A stretch of 64,000 nucleotides of DNA, taken from assembly GCF_023091745.1 (NCBI RefSeq), contig NC_068911.1, positions 159,822,004 through 159,886,003 on the forward strand, in the 5' to 3' direction. Made by a program: the position numbers and the translations under genes. The notes under the pieces are model-generated. The model had not been told where the DNA came from, did not search any database, and saw only the letters and a list, made by a program, of their open reading frames with translations. This DNA comes from Budorcas taxicolor. Lineage: Eukaryota; Chordata; Mammalia; Artiodactyla; Bovidae. How positions within the stretch are numbered: the stretch's first letter is position 1; every line of letters begins with the position of its first letter. Shown here in pieces: positions 62,901 through 64,000 of this stretch.

Positions 62901-63894
62901 ACCCATTGTTAGAAAAGAACTAGAGAGTGTTTGTGAAAGTCTGGTCTGGGGTCCACTTTTGGTCATCAGCCTTCAGGGACTAAAGTTCAGACTGGAGTGC
63001 TGGGTTCCATGCAATTCTGATGCCATGAATCACTTTCTGAGACTGGAGCCCAGAAGACAATGATGTTAATGATCCTTACCCCCACCTTGGGTTATTTTTA
63101 AGTACATTAAAATCTGAAAGCCTCTGCTGGGGATCCTGAAGAATCCAAAGTGATTTCAGAAAAGAATGTGAATCAGTGCCAGGGGCCATCTCCCTGTCTT
63201 CAGTTTCTCTGCCCTGCCCGGAAGCCCTGCTGGAATGAAAGTCCCTCCAGCCTGTCACCTGTCCACTTAATACGGCATGCCTCTTACACGCATCTGCTGT
63301 AAAATGCCATGCATCTGCTGGCATTCTGCCCTGCCCTCTCTCAGCCAGGCAAGGGTAGCGGGAGGGTCACAGGGTCCCTACTCCTCAGCACTCAAGAACT
63401 GTTCTGAGTCCAAAGCAGGAGGACATCTGGTAGCCACTGGATCAGACTGAACTGACTGAGCCACAGTAAGATGGGTTCAAAACCAACCAATAAAATGCAG
63501 AGGCAACCCTGGGGATGCAGGTTATTAGAAATGAGCCACTGCCCATAGATGAGGCAAGACGCTCGAGTGAGCATTTAACATGCTAGATTTTTAAGGTGAA
63601 ACAGTCTAGACAACCTTCAGGGACCTGTTCAGGGACTTGGCTTTATGGACCGAGGGGACAGTGCAGCCTCCATACCTGCGGTCCCTGGACGCCCGGCATC
63701 GCCTCTGAGTCCTTTGGACCCTGGTGCTCCTGGAAGACCGCTCTTTCCTGGGAGTCCTGGGTAACCAATAGCAGGATCTCCTGGGGGTCCTTTCTGACCA
63801 GTCACTCCAGGTGAACCTGGAGCGCCTGGGGGCCCAACAGAGGAGGACCCCTTTTCACCTCCCAAACCTGGTTCTCCTGTATCACCACGGAAAC
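8700..63894 (-). CDS. COL4A4: Collagen type IV alpha-4 chain, C-terminal 20 exons (partial gene)
   Basis: The gene encodes a secreted basement-membrane collagen that trimerises with alpha-3 and alpha-5(IV); loss causes Alport-type nephropathy in mammals. Twenty exons on the minus strand join in one open frame of 2,912 coding bases: 8700-8963, 10015-10301, 12295-12483, 14409-14525, 19172-19297, 24391-24498, 29922-30077, 31768-31881, 31972-32109, 33429-33500, 43230-43337, 44163-44270, 49086-49160, 52401-52464, 53299-53480, 54915-55022, 57502-57645, 59079-59249, 61291-61452 and 63676-63894. Every visible junction is GT/AG. The first 17 exons in transcript order encode interrupted Gly-X-Y repeats and the last three encode NC1 with 12 cysteines. 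The alpha-4 identity comes from NC1 and from non-helical inserts such as PPADLDACPRIPG and GSVDLLKGEPGDCG. No frameshift or premature stop is seen, so this is a functional copy. Numbering assumes 48 exons as in human. The N-terminal half lies right of the window. Confidence 0.97.
9106..9296 (+). mobile_element. Bov-tA SINE in intron 47
   Basis: First of three SINEs in a 1,051-base intron. Spans 'aaggtggctcagtggtaaag' to 'cacaactgagcga', 142 bases upstream of the last-exon acceptor. Confidence 0.88.
9309..9509 (+). mobile_element. Bov-tA SINE in intron 47
   Basis: Full-length copy from 'gggcttccctggtggctcag' to 'acaacgactccgtaag', 12 bases after the previous same-strand copy. Confidence 0.88.
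9575..9778 (-). mobile_element. Bov-tA SINE in intron 47, inverted to its neighbours
   Basis: Reverse copy from 'aaaagtgaaagtgaagtc' to 'gctaccagggaagcccc'. With the two plus-strand copies it forms an inverted-repeat set. Confidence 0.88.
10015..10301 (-). CDS. COL4A4: COL4A4 exon 47: central NC1 domain
   Basis: The 287-base exon completes a split Gly codon (first base in exon 46) and codes 95 residues, from LAGSCLPIFSTLPFAYCN to WRSLWIGYSFLM. It ends exactly on the Met codon at donor gtgagc. Six of the 12 NC1 cysteines lie here (GSCL, AYCN, QVCH, SRCAV, VCEAP, PPCP). The segment spans the end of the first C4 subdomain and the start of the second. The acceptor is cccctgcccag. Confidence 0.97.
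10930..10970. mobile_element. Mariner-derived fragment
   Basis: 'tgagttggccaaaaagttcc' and 'tttttctgtaggat' match one arm of the ruminant mariner MITE seen more completely at 35230-35311. Confidence 0.55.
11738..11805 (-). mobile_element. Bov-tA SINE fragment
   Basis: Only the middle segment remains: 'gaatactggagtgggttgcc' to 'gatcttatcgactcagg'. Confidence 0.75.
11925..12090. repeat. AT-rich low-complexity tract
   Basis: Almost pure A/T with self-complementary blocks such as 'ataattataatttaaaat'. In intron 46, about 200 bases downstream of no exon; exon 46 begins at 12295. Confidence 0.7.
12295..12483 (-). CDS. COL4A4: COL4A4 exon 46: end of triple helix and start of NC1
   Basis: The exon begins with the last triplets, PPGPIGDPGPVGFGPG, then switches to NC1 at YLSGFLLVLHSQTDGEPTCP. 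One NC1 cysteine (EPTCP) is present. It ends QEKAHNQDL plus the first G of a split Gly codon, at donor gtacgt. The acceptor is ttattcttccag. Length is 189 bases: 62 full codons plus two partial Gly codons. Confidence 0.96.
12484..12999. other. Intron 45 proximal part
   Basis: No gene. A patch near 12700-12800 (cagcttacattctacttg, caataaacataatg) resembles an old interspersed repeat, but I cannot name it. Confidence 0.3.
13000..13204 (-). mobile_element. Bov-tA SINE
   Basis: Spans 'tagtcgccaagtcgtgtctg' to 'gagccaccagggaggccc'. Confidence 0.87.
13863..13988 (+). mobile_element. BovB LINE 3' terminus
   Basis: 'ggcatcatcgattcaatgga' to 'ctgagcaactgaacaac', a short 5'-truncated copy. Confidence 0.8.
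14409..14525 (-). CDS. COL4A4: COL4A4 exon 45: collagenous domain
   Basis: The 117-base exon codes GCKGEPGLDGRRGEDGLPG and further Gly-X-Y triplets to GEAGCPGAPG. Both ends split a Gly codon after its first base. The acceptor is cctgcag and the donor gtaaag. Two helix cysteines (GCK, GCP) may form disulfides with partner chains; that is an inference from the alpha-3/4/5 network. Confidence 0.95.
14695..14840 (-). mobile_element. Bov-A SINE with (CTG)n tail and 12-bp TSD
   Basis: A Bov-A unit whose tail is a CTG run (CAG on its own strand). The 12-base duplication cctctacttggc flanks it at 14683-14694 and 14841-14852. Confidence 0.9.
14853..16614. other. Intron 44 sequence without recognised elements
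   Basis: No gene seen. Contains GC-richer unique sequence (15260-15450, 15740-16220) with open frames that show no family features. Confidence 0.4.
16625..16817 (-). mobile_element. Bov-tA SINE with 10-bp TSD
   Basis: Reverse copy flanked by caggaacaga at 16615-16624 and 16818-16827. Confidence 0.88.
17246..17366. repeat. 61-base tandem duplication
   Basis: Two near-identical units (17246-17306 and 17307-17366) both contain 'ggaggtggtacttctgtggg' and 'gatccttcacaaccaaactc'. They differ by few substitutions and a one-base indel. Confidence 0.9.
17437..18036 (-). mobile_element. BovB LINE internal fragment
   Basis: The minus strand encodes part of the BovB ORF just before the RT core (WQEYTEELYKKDLNDPDNHD at about 17620-17680). 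Other parts are frame-broken. Confidence 0.88.
18330..18490 (+). mobile_element. CHR-type SINE
   Basis: 'gggacttccatggtggtccc' through 'ccacaactaagacctgagac' to 'aaatgaataaatag'. A 14-base G run follows at 18516-18529. Confidence 0.75.
18605..18990 (-). mobile_element. Bov-tA SINE split by a second SINE
   Basis: Left part 18605-18674 (gctaagtcgctacagtcatg to atggactgtag), right part 18815-18990 (atggactgtag to cacctgggaagccc). The two parts are contiguous once the insert at 18675-18814 is removed. Confidence 0.9.
18675..18814 (+). mobile_element. Bov-A SINE with (CAG)n tail, nested in Bov-tA
   Basis: Runs from 'ctggagaaggcaatggcacc' to a CAG tail. The 11-base TSD atggactgtag lies at 18664-18674 and 18815-18825. 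Confidence 0.9.
19172..19297 (-). CDS. COL4A4: COL4A4 exon 44: collagenous domain with interruption
   Basis: The 126-base exon starts GEPGPPADLDACPRIPGLPG. ADLDACPRI is a non-Gly-X-Y insert with a cysteine, a hallmark of this chain. Regular triplets follow to GPPGPG, where the PG that precedes exon 45 forms a further short imperfection (GPGCKG). Junctions are attttcag and gtatga, both splitting Gly. Confidence 0.96.
19760..19945. mobile_element. MER5-like hAT transposon remnant
   Basis: The order 'attatccaggagagtt', 'tctgggccccatccc', 'ttaattggtaaaggatgtgg' resembles the mammalian MER5A consensus. Diverged. Confidence 0.5.
20073..20268 (+). mobile_element. LINE-1 3' end
   Basis: 'taaaacagatagctagtggg', 'gtgccctgtgatgacctagg' and 'catatagctgatttactttg' are typical of the bovine L1 3' UTR. 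It ends in a T-rich stretch. Confidence 0.75.
20280..20438 (+). pseudogene. Retroposed 3' end of an unidentified mRNA
   Basis: About 140 bases of non-repeat sequence carry an AATAAA at 20401-20406, followed 16 bases later by a 16-base A run. The 11-base duplication aagtactactg lies at 20269-20279 and 20437-20447. This is the signature of L1-mediated retroposition of a 5'-truncated transcript. I do not recognise the parent gene, and there is no coding part to identify it. Confidence 0.75.
20590..20728. mobile_element. MER5-like hAT remnant
   Basis: 'agggg cagcaatttgcatattc' and 'actttgagaactgcagccct' resemble the other end of the MER5/Charlie group. Possibly the same insertion as 19760-19945, split by later retroposons. 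Confidence 0.4.
20848..21161 (+). mobile_element. BovB LINE 3' end
   Basis: From 'caatcagtccattctaaagg' to 'ctgagcgactgaactgaac'. It encodes the fragment LEGLMLKLKLQYFGHLM, then a stop. Close to consensus, so comparatively young. Confidence 0.9.
21211..21425 (-). mobile_element. Bov-tA SINE
   Basis: 'gaagtgaaagttttaatcag' to 'gagccaccagcggagctc', full length. Confidence 0.87.
21592..21862 (-). mobile_element. Bov-A2 dimeric SINE
   Basis: Two Bov-A monomers in the same orientation (21592-21718 and 21735-21862), joined by a short 'aatgcatgaaggtg' linker. This is the Bov-A2 structure. Confidence 0.9.
21865..24390. other. Repeat-poor part of intron 43
   Basis: About 2.5 kb with no gene and no repeat I recognise. 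A perfect short hairpin (attagtttc / gaaactaat, 9-base arms) sits near 23967-23993. Confidence 0.5.
24391..24498 (-). CDS. COL4A4: COL4A4 exon 43: collagenous domain
   Basis: The 108-base exon codes 35 full codons of uninterrupted Gly-X-Y from GPMGFPGPQGPPG through GDKGLPG to GPLGPPG. The acceptor is tttctttaag and the donor gtaagc; both junctions split Gly. Confidence 0.95.
25084..25645 (-). mobile_element. BovB LINE 3' fragment, interrupted
   Basis: BovB sequence 25084-25470 resumes at 25619-25645 ('ccttctttatggtccaactc'). Between them lies a T run and a SINE fragment. Confidence 0.85.
25490..25615 (+). mobile_element. Bov-tA SINE fragment inside BovB
   Basis: 'ggagtaggaaatggcaaccc' to 'actgagtgactaacac', preceded by a 22-base T run. 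It lacks the tRNA-like head. Confidence 0.8.
26540..29236 (-). mobile_element. BovB LINE with 11-bp TSD, split by a solo LTR
   Basis: BovB sequence covers 26540-27623 and 28852-29236. The duplication ccccaaatatt lies at 26529-26539 and 29237-29247. The minus strand encodes RT pieces including the YADD catalytic motif (27290-27301, context NNLRYADDTILMAE). Frameshifts make it inactive. Confidence 0.92.
27624..28851 (+). mobile_element. ERV solo LTR (1,228 bases), probable ERVK/class II
   Basis: The element begins TGCCGGGAGCC and ends ACCCCAACA, with a perfect 6-base target duplication ctcgat (27618-27623 and 28852-28857). Internal signals are in order: TATAAAA at 28437-28443, AATAAA at 28778-28783, and a short U5. 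No primer-binding site or viral gene follows, so it is a solo LTR left by LTR-LTR recombination. It is antisense to COL4A4 in intron 42. The 6-base TSD favours class II, but the family was not matched. Confidence 0.88.
29250..29921. other. Intron 42 sequence next to exon 42
   Basis: AT-rich, with no gene and no repeat recognised. Confidence 0.4.
29922..30077 (-). CDS. COL4A4: COL4A4 exon 42: collagenous domain with SVDLL interruption
   Basis: The 156-base exon starts GIPGPPGPPG, then the non-helical insert SVDLLK, then GEPGDCGLPG and uninterrupted triplets to CDGKHGQK. The insert and the two cysteines (GDCG, GCDG) match what I recall of alpha-4(IV). The acceptor is cttgtggtcag and the donor gtatga. 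Confidence 0.96.
30384..30645. repeat. GATG-type microsatellite with ~80-base higher-order unit
   Basis: Imperfect (GATG)n/(GATA)n. The block around 'tagatgaatagatggatggg' recurs at 30411 and 30491, and a variant at about 30575, giving an 80-84 base secondary period. Confidence 0.9.
30669..30935 (+). mobile_element. CHR-type SINE with (GA)n tail
   Basis: Full tRNA-like head ('aggctccttggtggtccaat') through 'gcagccaagaataaataaacc', ending in a GA repeat at 30909-30935. Confidence 0.8.
31361..31403 (+). repeat. (GT)n(GA)n microsatellite
   Basis: A 'gtgtgtgggtgtgtgtgtgtgt' type run passes into 'agagagagagag'. In intron 41. Confidence 0.85.
31768..31881 (-). CDS. COL4A4: COL4A4 exon 41: collagenous domain with interruption
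   Basis: The 114-base exon codes GRAGSPGPPGAPGK, the insert ALKGDIPDP, then GLPGDQGPPGPVGPR. It lies only 90 bases from exon 40. The acceptor is ttcctcctcag and the donor gtatgg. Both ends split Gly. Confidence 0.96.
31882..31971 (-). other. COL4A4: 90-base intron 40
   Basis: The shortest intron in the window. It has a consensus donor (gtaaga), a branch-point match CTAAC at 31904-31908 about 24 bases before the acceptor, and the tract ttcctcctcag. Confidence 0.9.
31972..32109 (-). CDS. COL4A4: COL4A4 exon 40: collagenous domain with two interruptions
   Basis: The 138-base exon begins with the non-triplet GSREM, then GPPGPVGMPGPKGETGDPG, a second break at GISPPGPFG, and GERGPPGPPGPPG. The acceptor is cctcattaag and the donor gtaaga. 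Length is 45 codons plus split Gly at each end. Confidence 0.96.
32110..33120. other. Intron 39, unique part
   Basis: No gene or recognisable repeat. Unremarkable base composition. Confidence 0.4.
33134..33261 (-). mobile_element. Bov-A SINE monomer with perfect 13-bp TSD
   Basis: A single Bov-A unit flanked by gcccgtttgataa at 33121-33133 and 33262-33274. The identical duplications and near-consensus sequence point to a recent insertion. Confidence 0.93.
33429..33500 (-). CDS. COL4A4: COL4A4 exon 39: collagenous domain (72 bases)
   Basis: This short exon codes GPSGSPGLNGLHGLKG, then QKGSKGASG. The acceptor is gatgtgtttcag and the donor gtaaga. It is separated from exon 38 by the longest intron in the window, 9,729 bases. 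Confidence 0.95.
33796..34005 (-). mobile_element. Bov-tA SINE
   Basis: 'aaagtgaaagtgttagtggc' to 'gagccatcagggaagt', followed by a short (TA)n. Confidence 0.87.
34022..34150 (-). mobile_element. LINE-1 3' end fragment
   Basis: 'gcgctatacagtaggacctc' and 'tctgctaacccaacctccca' match a reverse-oriented L1 3' UTR. Confidence 0.7.
34205..34372 (-). mobile_element. CHR-2 type SINE
   Basis: 'aagtctttattgaatttgtt' to 'accactggaccaccaggga'. Confidence 0.78.
34939..35156 (-). mobile_element. Bov-tA SINE
   Basis: 'gtgcacttggtctctcagtc' to 'gcaccacttaggaagccc'. Confidence 0.86.
35230..35311. mobile_element. Mariner-derived palindromic MITE
   Basis: The two ends are inverted repeats: 'ttgggttggccaagaagttc' pairs with the right end 'gcttagccaatccaa'. 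The centre is 'cataagatgttatgg'. About 80 bases, typical of ruminant mariner remnants. Confidence 0.8.
35795..35886 (+). mobile_element. L2/MIR-type 3' end
   Basis: 'cacagtaggtgctcaataaa' followed by 'tgtttgttgagtgagtgag' is the conserved CORE/L2 terminus. Confidence 0.7.
35931..37341 (-). mobile_element. BovB LINE, 1.4 kb, with ~26-base TSD
   Basis: 5'-truncated BovB with several frame-broken RT pieces, e.g. LKLNIQKTKIMASSPITSW at about 36570-36625. The flanks caaggagggtgaggga... at 35905-35930 and 37342-37367 match at 24 of 26 positions. Confidence 0.9.
37370..39135. other. Repeat-free block in intron 38
   Basis: About 1.8 kb with no gene or named repeat. The part at 38100-38420 has balanced composition and CpG-containing words, so it is a candidate conserved non-coding element. 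Confidence 0.4.
39139..39344 (+). mobile_element. Bov-tA SINE
   Basis: 'ggggcttcccaggtggctca' to 'aacttaacaactaaacc'. Confidence 0.88.
40059..40262 (+). mobile_element. Bov-tA SINE
   Basis: 'gggcttccctggtgactcag' to 'cttagcgactaaca'. Confidence 0.88.
40842..41052 (+). mobile_element. Bov-tA SINE with (CA)n tail
   Basis: 'ggacttctcaggtggtgcta' to 'gtgtctaagcacac', tail at 41036-41050. Confidence 0.86.
41370..42310 (+). mobile_element. LINE-1 3' region
   Basis: The segment at 41395-41720 is typical L1 ORF2 end sequence (ccaagacatggaagcagcca, tggatcgacctagagagtat). L1 3' UTR motifs follow at 41790-41850 and again at 42080-42300, which suggests two overlapping copies. AT-rich and inactive. Confidence 0.82.
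42341..42483 (+). mobile_element. CHR-type SINE
   Basis: 'gggatttccctggcagtaca' to 'gtgtgggcaaaaaatttac' with an A-rich tail. Confidence 0.78.
42490..43229. other. Intron 38, exon-proximal unique sequence
   Basis: No gene. It contains a short L2-like phrase (gtgaactccatgaaggcagg) near 42870-42940. Confidence 0.4.
43230..43337 (-). CDS. COL4A4: COL4A4 exon 38: collagenous domain
   Basis: The 108-base exon codes GNPGGPGLQGPPGEVGDPG and further triplets to GLPGIKG without interruption. The acceptor is ctgtcgtcctcag and the donor gtaagt. A Bov-A2 SINE begins about 30 bases upstream of the acceptor. Confidence 0.95.
43365..43626 (+). mobile_element. Bov-A2 SINE beside exon 38 acceptor
   Basis: Two Bov-A units (from about 43365 and from 43495) separated by a TTTCACTTT-rich linker, ending in CAG repeats. 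The left end is only about 30 bases from exon 38. Confidence 0.9.
44163..44270 (-). CDS. COL4A4: COL4A4 exon 37: collagenous domain
   Basis: The 108-base exon codes GQLGASGEQGLPGAQ, a short break at GPGGPPG, then GRPGLPGFSG and GPTGCPG. The acceptor is ctttctttag and the donor gtaacg. One helix cysteine is present. Confidence 0.95.
44271..45650. other. Intron 36, AT-rich sequence
   Basis: No gene. The part at 44380-44760 resembles an old LINE-1 fragment in style, but I could not confirm it. Confidence 0.35.
45653..45838 (-). mobile_element. Bov-tA SINE
   Basis: 'gtgttagttgtattagttgc' to 'gattctttaccatctgagg'. The head is truncated. Confidence 0.86.
45867..46076 (-). mobile_element. Bov-tA SINE with perfect 13-bp TSD
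   Basis: Flanked by tttgcaaatgaaa at 45854-45866 and 46077-46089. Confidence 0.92.
46640..46870. mobile_element. MIR SINE
   Basis: 'ttgatcttcagaacaacctg', 'agtttacagatgagcaaaca' and 'actggcccaagaccacatg' follow the MIR consensus order. Confidence 0.7.
47147..47374 (+). mobile_element. Bov-A2 SINE with (CAG)n tail
   Basis: Truncated first unit (47147-47220), a 'gcatgcatgcatgcattgg' linker, and a full second unit ending in CAG repeats. Confidence 0.9.
47387..47605 (+). mobile_element. Bov-tA SINE
   Basis: 'aatggcttcccttgcagctc' to 'gattgagcgactaacac', with a short CA tail. Confidence 0.87.
47833..48041 (-). mobile_element. Bov-tA SINE with 12-bp TSD
   Basis: Flanked by ttaatttacaag at 47821-47832 and 48042-48053. 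Confidence 0.92.
48752..48933 (-). mobile_element. CHR-type SINE
   Basis: 'tatttatttggctgtgtcag' to 'ggagcaccagggaagtccc'. It lies about 150 bases from exon 36. Confidence 0.8.
49086..49160 (-). CDS. COL4A4: COL4A4 exon 36: collagenous domain with interruption
   Basis: The 75-base exon codes GYKGESASQFGLPGPKG and ends GEPGSPGYPG. The segment GESASQFG is a non-triplet interruption. The acceptor is ttatcacttacag and the donor gtacag. Confidence 0.95.
49808..50349 (+). mobile_element. BovB LINE 3' end with probable TSD
   Basis: A readable RT C-terminal fragment (AFELWCWRRLLRVPWTARRS) is followed by the 3' terminus. The flanks ctgagagtcaatta (49796-49809) and ctgagagccagtta (50350-50363) match at 12 of 14 positions. 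Confidence 0.88.
50365..51679. other. Intron 35 unique sequence
   Basis: No gene and no recognised repeat. Confidence 0.4.
51680..51862. mobile_element. hAT-like non-autonomous DNA transposon
   Basis: 'ggccaaatgcagcctgcaga', 'aaataaagttttattggaac' and 'gatccggccctctgtaaaaa' match a common mammalian hAT-group repeat, seen again at 56820-57120. Confidence 0.55.
51865..52400. other. Intron 35, exon-proximal part
   Basis: No gene. A short local repeat of 'ccattggat' and 'tggatctatat' words lies at 52160-52245. Confidence 0.4.
52401..52464 (-). CDS. COL4A4: COL4A4 exon 35: 64-base collagenous exon starting on a full Gly codon
   Basis: The exon begins GGT GAG CCA right after acceptor aaactatcag, so the upstream intron is phase 0. 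It codes GEPGSPGCPGPSG and GIDGTRGPK, then ends with one G at donor gtatgg. The odd length is matched by exon 34, which ends on a complete codon. Confidence 0.94.
52465..53298. other. Intron 34
   Basis: 834 bases with no gene or recognised repeat. Confidence 0.5.
53299..53480 (-). CDS. COL4A4: COL4A4 exon 34: collagenous domain (182 bases)
   Basis: The exon codes GDKGHPGMQGRRGEPGSYG, an interruption at GFHPGEPG, then long Gly-Pro-Pro-rich triplets to GFPGFPGDQ. It starts with a split Gly but ends exactly after CAG, at donor gtaagc. The acceptor is ccaactccatcag. Confidence 0.95.
53577..53784 (+). mobile_element. Bov-tA SINE with 9-bp TSD
   Basis: 'gggcttccctgatggctcag' to 'ttgactaagcatat', flanked by aggagatga at 53568-53576 and 53785-53793. 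Confidence 0.9.
54281..54488 (-). mobile_element. Bov-tA SINE
   Basis: 'gaaggtgttagtcactcagt' to 'gagccaccagggaagccc', close to consensus. It is inverted relative to the copy at 53577 in the same intron. Confidence 0.88.
54570..54702 (-). mobile_element. CHR-type SINE fragment
   Basis: 'acatgggatcttcctggatc' to 'tgagccaccagggaagcccc'. Confidence 0.7.
54915..55022 (-). CDS. COL4A4: COL4A4 exon 33: collagenous domain with interruption
   Basis: The 108-base exon codes GARGPPGYEG, the non-triplet insert EMDIISKK, then GETGEPGPSGDGGFPGENG. The acceptor is ttaatatctaaag and the donor gtaagt. Both ends split Gly. Confidence 0.95.
55252..55888. mobile_element. Tigger-like DNA transposon remnant, interrupted by a SINE
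   Basis: Left end 'agtaagtccctacctatgaa' and right end 'gggggacttactgta' form short terminal inverted repeats. Internal 'gttcccaactaacacagttg' and 'ggctggcatcgagtgaacaa' recall a TcMar-Tigger consensus. The family name is uncertain. Confidence 0.5.
55447..55668 (-). mobile_element. Bov-tA SINE inside the Tigger-like element
   Basis: 'agtgaaagtgaagtcgctca' to 'ccgtctgagctagggaagt'. Confidence 0.87.
55890..56819. other. Intron 32, AT-rich unique sequence
   Basis: No gene and no repeat recognised. Confidence 0.4.
56820..57120. mobile_element. hAT-like non-autonomous DNA transposon
   Basis: 'ggccaaatcctgcttgctgt', 'ataaattttactggaacatgg' split by an insertion, and 'acagagaccgtagggtctgc' match the family of 51680-51862, in a longer copy. 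Confidence 0.6.
57502..57645 (-). CDS. COL4A4: COL4A4 exon 32: collagenous domain
   Basis: The 144-base exon codes GPQGLPGFLGFPGERG, then Lys/Glu-rich triplets (GRKGEHGEKG) to GLKGVKG. No interruption is present. The acceptor is attctcattcatcag and the donor gtaaac. Confidence 0.95.
57717..58261 (-). mobile_element. Two CHR SINEs head-to-tail within one 12-bp TSD
   Basis: On the minus strand a CHR-2 unit (58259-58085) is followed directly by a CHR-1-like unit (58075-57717) and an A-rich tail. A single perfect duplication tctgtgtttctt lies at 57705-57716 and 58262-58273. Confidence 0.85.
58699..58969 (+). mobile_element. Bov-tA SINE with partial duplication
   Basis: A middle fragment (58709-58766) precedes a full copy (58767-58967). 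Possible TSD aatagaccag at 58689-58698 and 58970-58979. Confidence 0.85.
59079..59249 (-). CDS. COL4A4: COL4A4 exon 31: collagenous domain with RGD
   Basis: The 171-base exon codes GDPGWKGQRGDMGPLG and continues in unbroken triplets to GLPGPKG. An Arg-Gly-Asp tripeptide lies at 59218-59226. The donor is gtgtgt, less close to consensus than its neighbours. The acceptor is tgtcacatcacag. Confidence 0.95.
59250..59990. other. Intron 30, unique sequence
   Basis: No gene. Base composition is balanced and no repeat is recognised. Confidence 0.4.
59993..60210 (+). mobile_element. Bov-tA SINE
   Basis: 'ggggcttccctggtggctca' to 'actgagccactaacac'. Confidence 0.88.
60379..60590 (-). mobile_element. 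Bov-tA SINE
   Basis: 'tgtgcttagttactcagtcg' to 'gaaccactggagaagcccc'. Inverted relative to the copy at 59993 in the same intron. Confidence 0.87.
61291..61452 (-). CDS. COL4A4: COL4A4 exon 30: collagenous domain with Cys-containing interruption
   Basis: The 162-base exon codes GPAGMPGFPGLQGPKG and goes on to GPPGHSCERGAPG, where HSCER breaks the triplet pattern and carries a cysteine. It ends GVPGSPG. The acceptor is tgtcatttcag and the donor gtaagc. Confidence 0.95.
61453..62080. other. Intron 29, AT-rich sequence
   Basis: No gene. The part next to 62080, with 62330-62520 beyond the SINE, looks like one old LINE-1 stretch split by the SINE. Confidence 0.35.
62091..62312 (-). mobile_element. 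Bov-tA SINE with 10-bp TSD
   Basis: Flanked by ttaattgtta at 62081-62090 and 62313-62322. Confidence 0.9.
62593..62792 (+). mobile_element. Bov-tA SINE
   Basis: 'ttaggtggctcagacagtaa' to 'cgactgagcgacttcac'. Confidence 0.88.
62795..63675. other. Intron 29, exon-proximal unique sequence
   Basis: No gene and no repeat recognised. Confidence 0.4.
63676..63894 (-). CDS. COL4A4: COL4A4 exon 29: most 5' exon in the window
   Basis: The 219-base exon starts GFRGDTGEPGLGGEKG and ends GRPGTAG. Interruptions occur near GLGGEKGSSSVG and GDPAIGYPG. Two RGD tripeptides are present, at 63881-63889 and 63698-63706. The acceptor is ttctgttggatag and the donor gtatgg. The next 106 bases to the window edge are intron. 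Confidence 0.94.
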
Positions 63895-64000
63895 CTATCC
63901 AACAGAAAAGCGTTTAAATTTTTACACGTACAAATATAAAATCAACACACGTGTAAGAATACTACTTTAATTAAAAACACATTATTTTAAAATACAGGGG

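Noticed and set aside
1..64000. CRISPR arrays, tRNA genes or bacterial defence systems
   Set aside because: Repeated units are SINEs and LINEs at irregular spacing; the tRNA-like parts belong to SINE heads. The sequence is vertebrate.

Overview
This is ruminant (bovid-type) nuclear DNA. It carries the 3' half of one gene, COL4A4 (collagen type IV alpha-4 chain), on the minus strand. The lineage call rests on dense ruminant retroposons: Bov-tA and Bov-A2 SINEs, 3' fragments of the BovB (RTE) LINE, CHR-type SINEs and a young 1.2-kb ERV solo LTR. Cow, sheep, goat and buffalo cannot be separated by eye. The gene call rests on the NC1 domain: all 12 expected cysteines, the CNIHQVCHYARRND and HSQDQSIPPCP segments, and the C-terminus SRCQVCVKHS fit alpha-4(IV) and not alpha-2 or alpha-6.

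Layout, left to right (3' to 5' of the gene). Positions 1-8,699 hold the 3' flank and 3' UTR; no other coding gene is visible. The last exon ends with its stop at 8,700-8,702. The NC1 domain is encoded by three exons at 8,700-8,963, 10,015-10,301 and 12,295-12,483. Seventeen further exons between 14,409 and 63,894 encode Gly-X-Y triple helix. The window ends inside the intron upstream of the exon at 63,676-63,894, so the N-terminus, signal peptide, 7S domain and promoter lie beyond the right edge. The 20 exons total 2,912 coding bases (about 970 of roughly 1,690 codons). They join in one open frame with GT/AG at every visible junction. Exon numbers assume the 48-exon human gene, counted back from the last exon.

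Protein role: alpha-4(IV) combines with alpha-3 and alpha-5 into the collagen network of glomerular, cochlear and ocular basement membranes. Most exon junctions here split a glycine codon after its first base. The exon 34/35 junction and the junction before the last exon fall between codons instead.

Most other structure in the introns is retroposon history. The best-resolved case is intron 42, where a BovB copy with an 11-bp target-site duplication (TSD) contains a complete ERV solo LTR with its own 6-bp TSD. Other datable events are a SINE inside a SINE, a poly-A retrocopy of an unidentified mRNA 3' end, two CHR SINEs sharing one TSD, and a Bov-A2 element about 30 bases from the exon 38 acceptor. 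I found no CRISPR array, bacterial system, RNA gene or unknown coding system; the window looks like an ordinary, well-preserved mammalian locus with informative repeat nesting.
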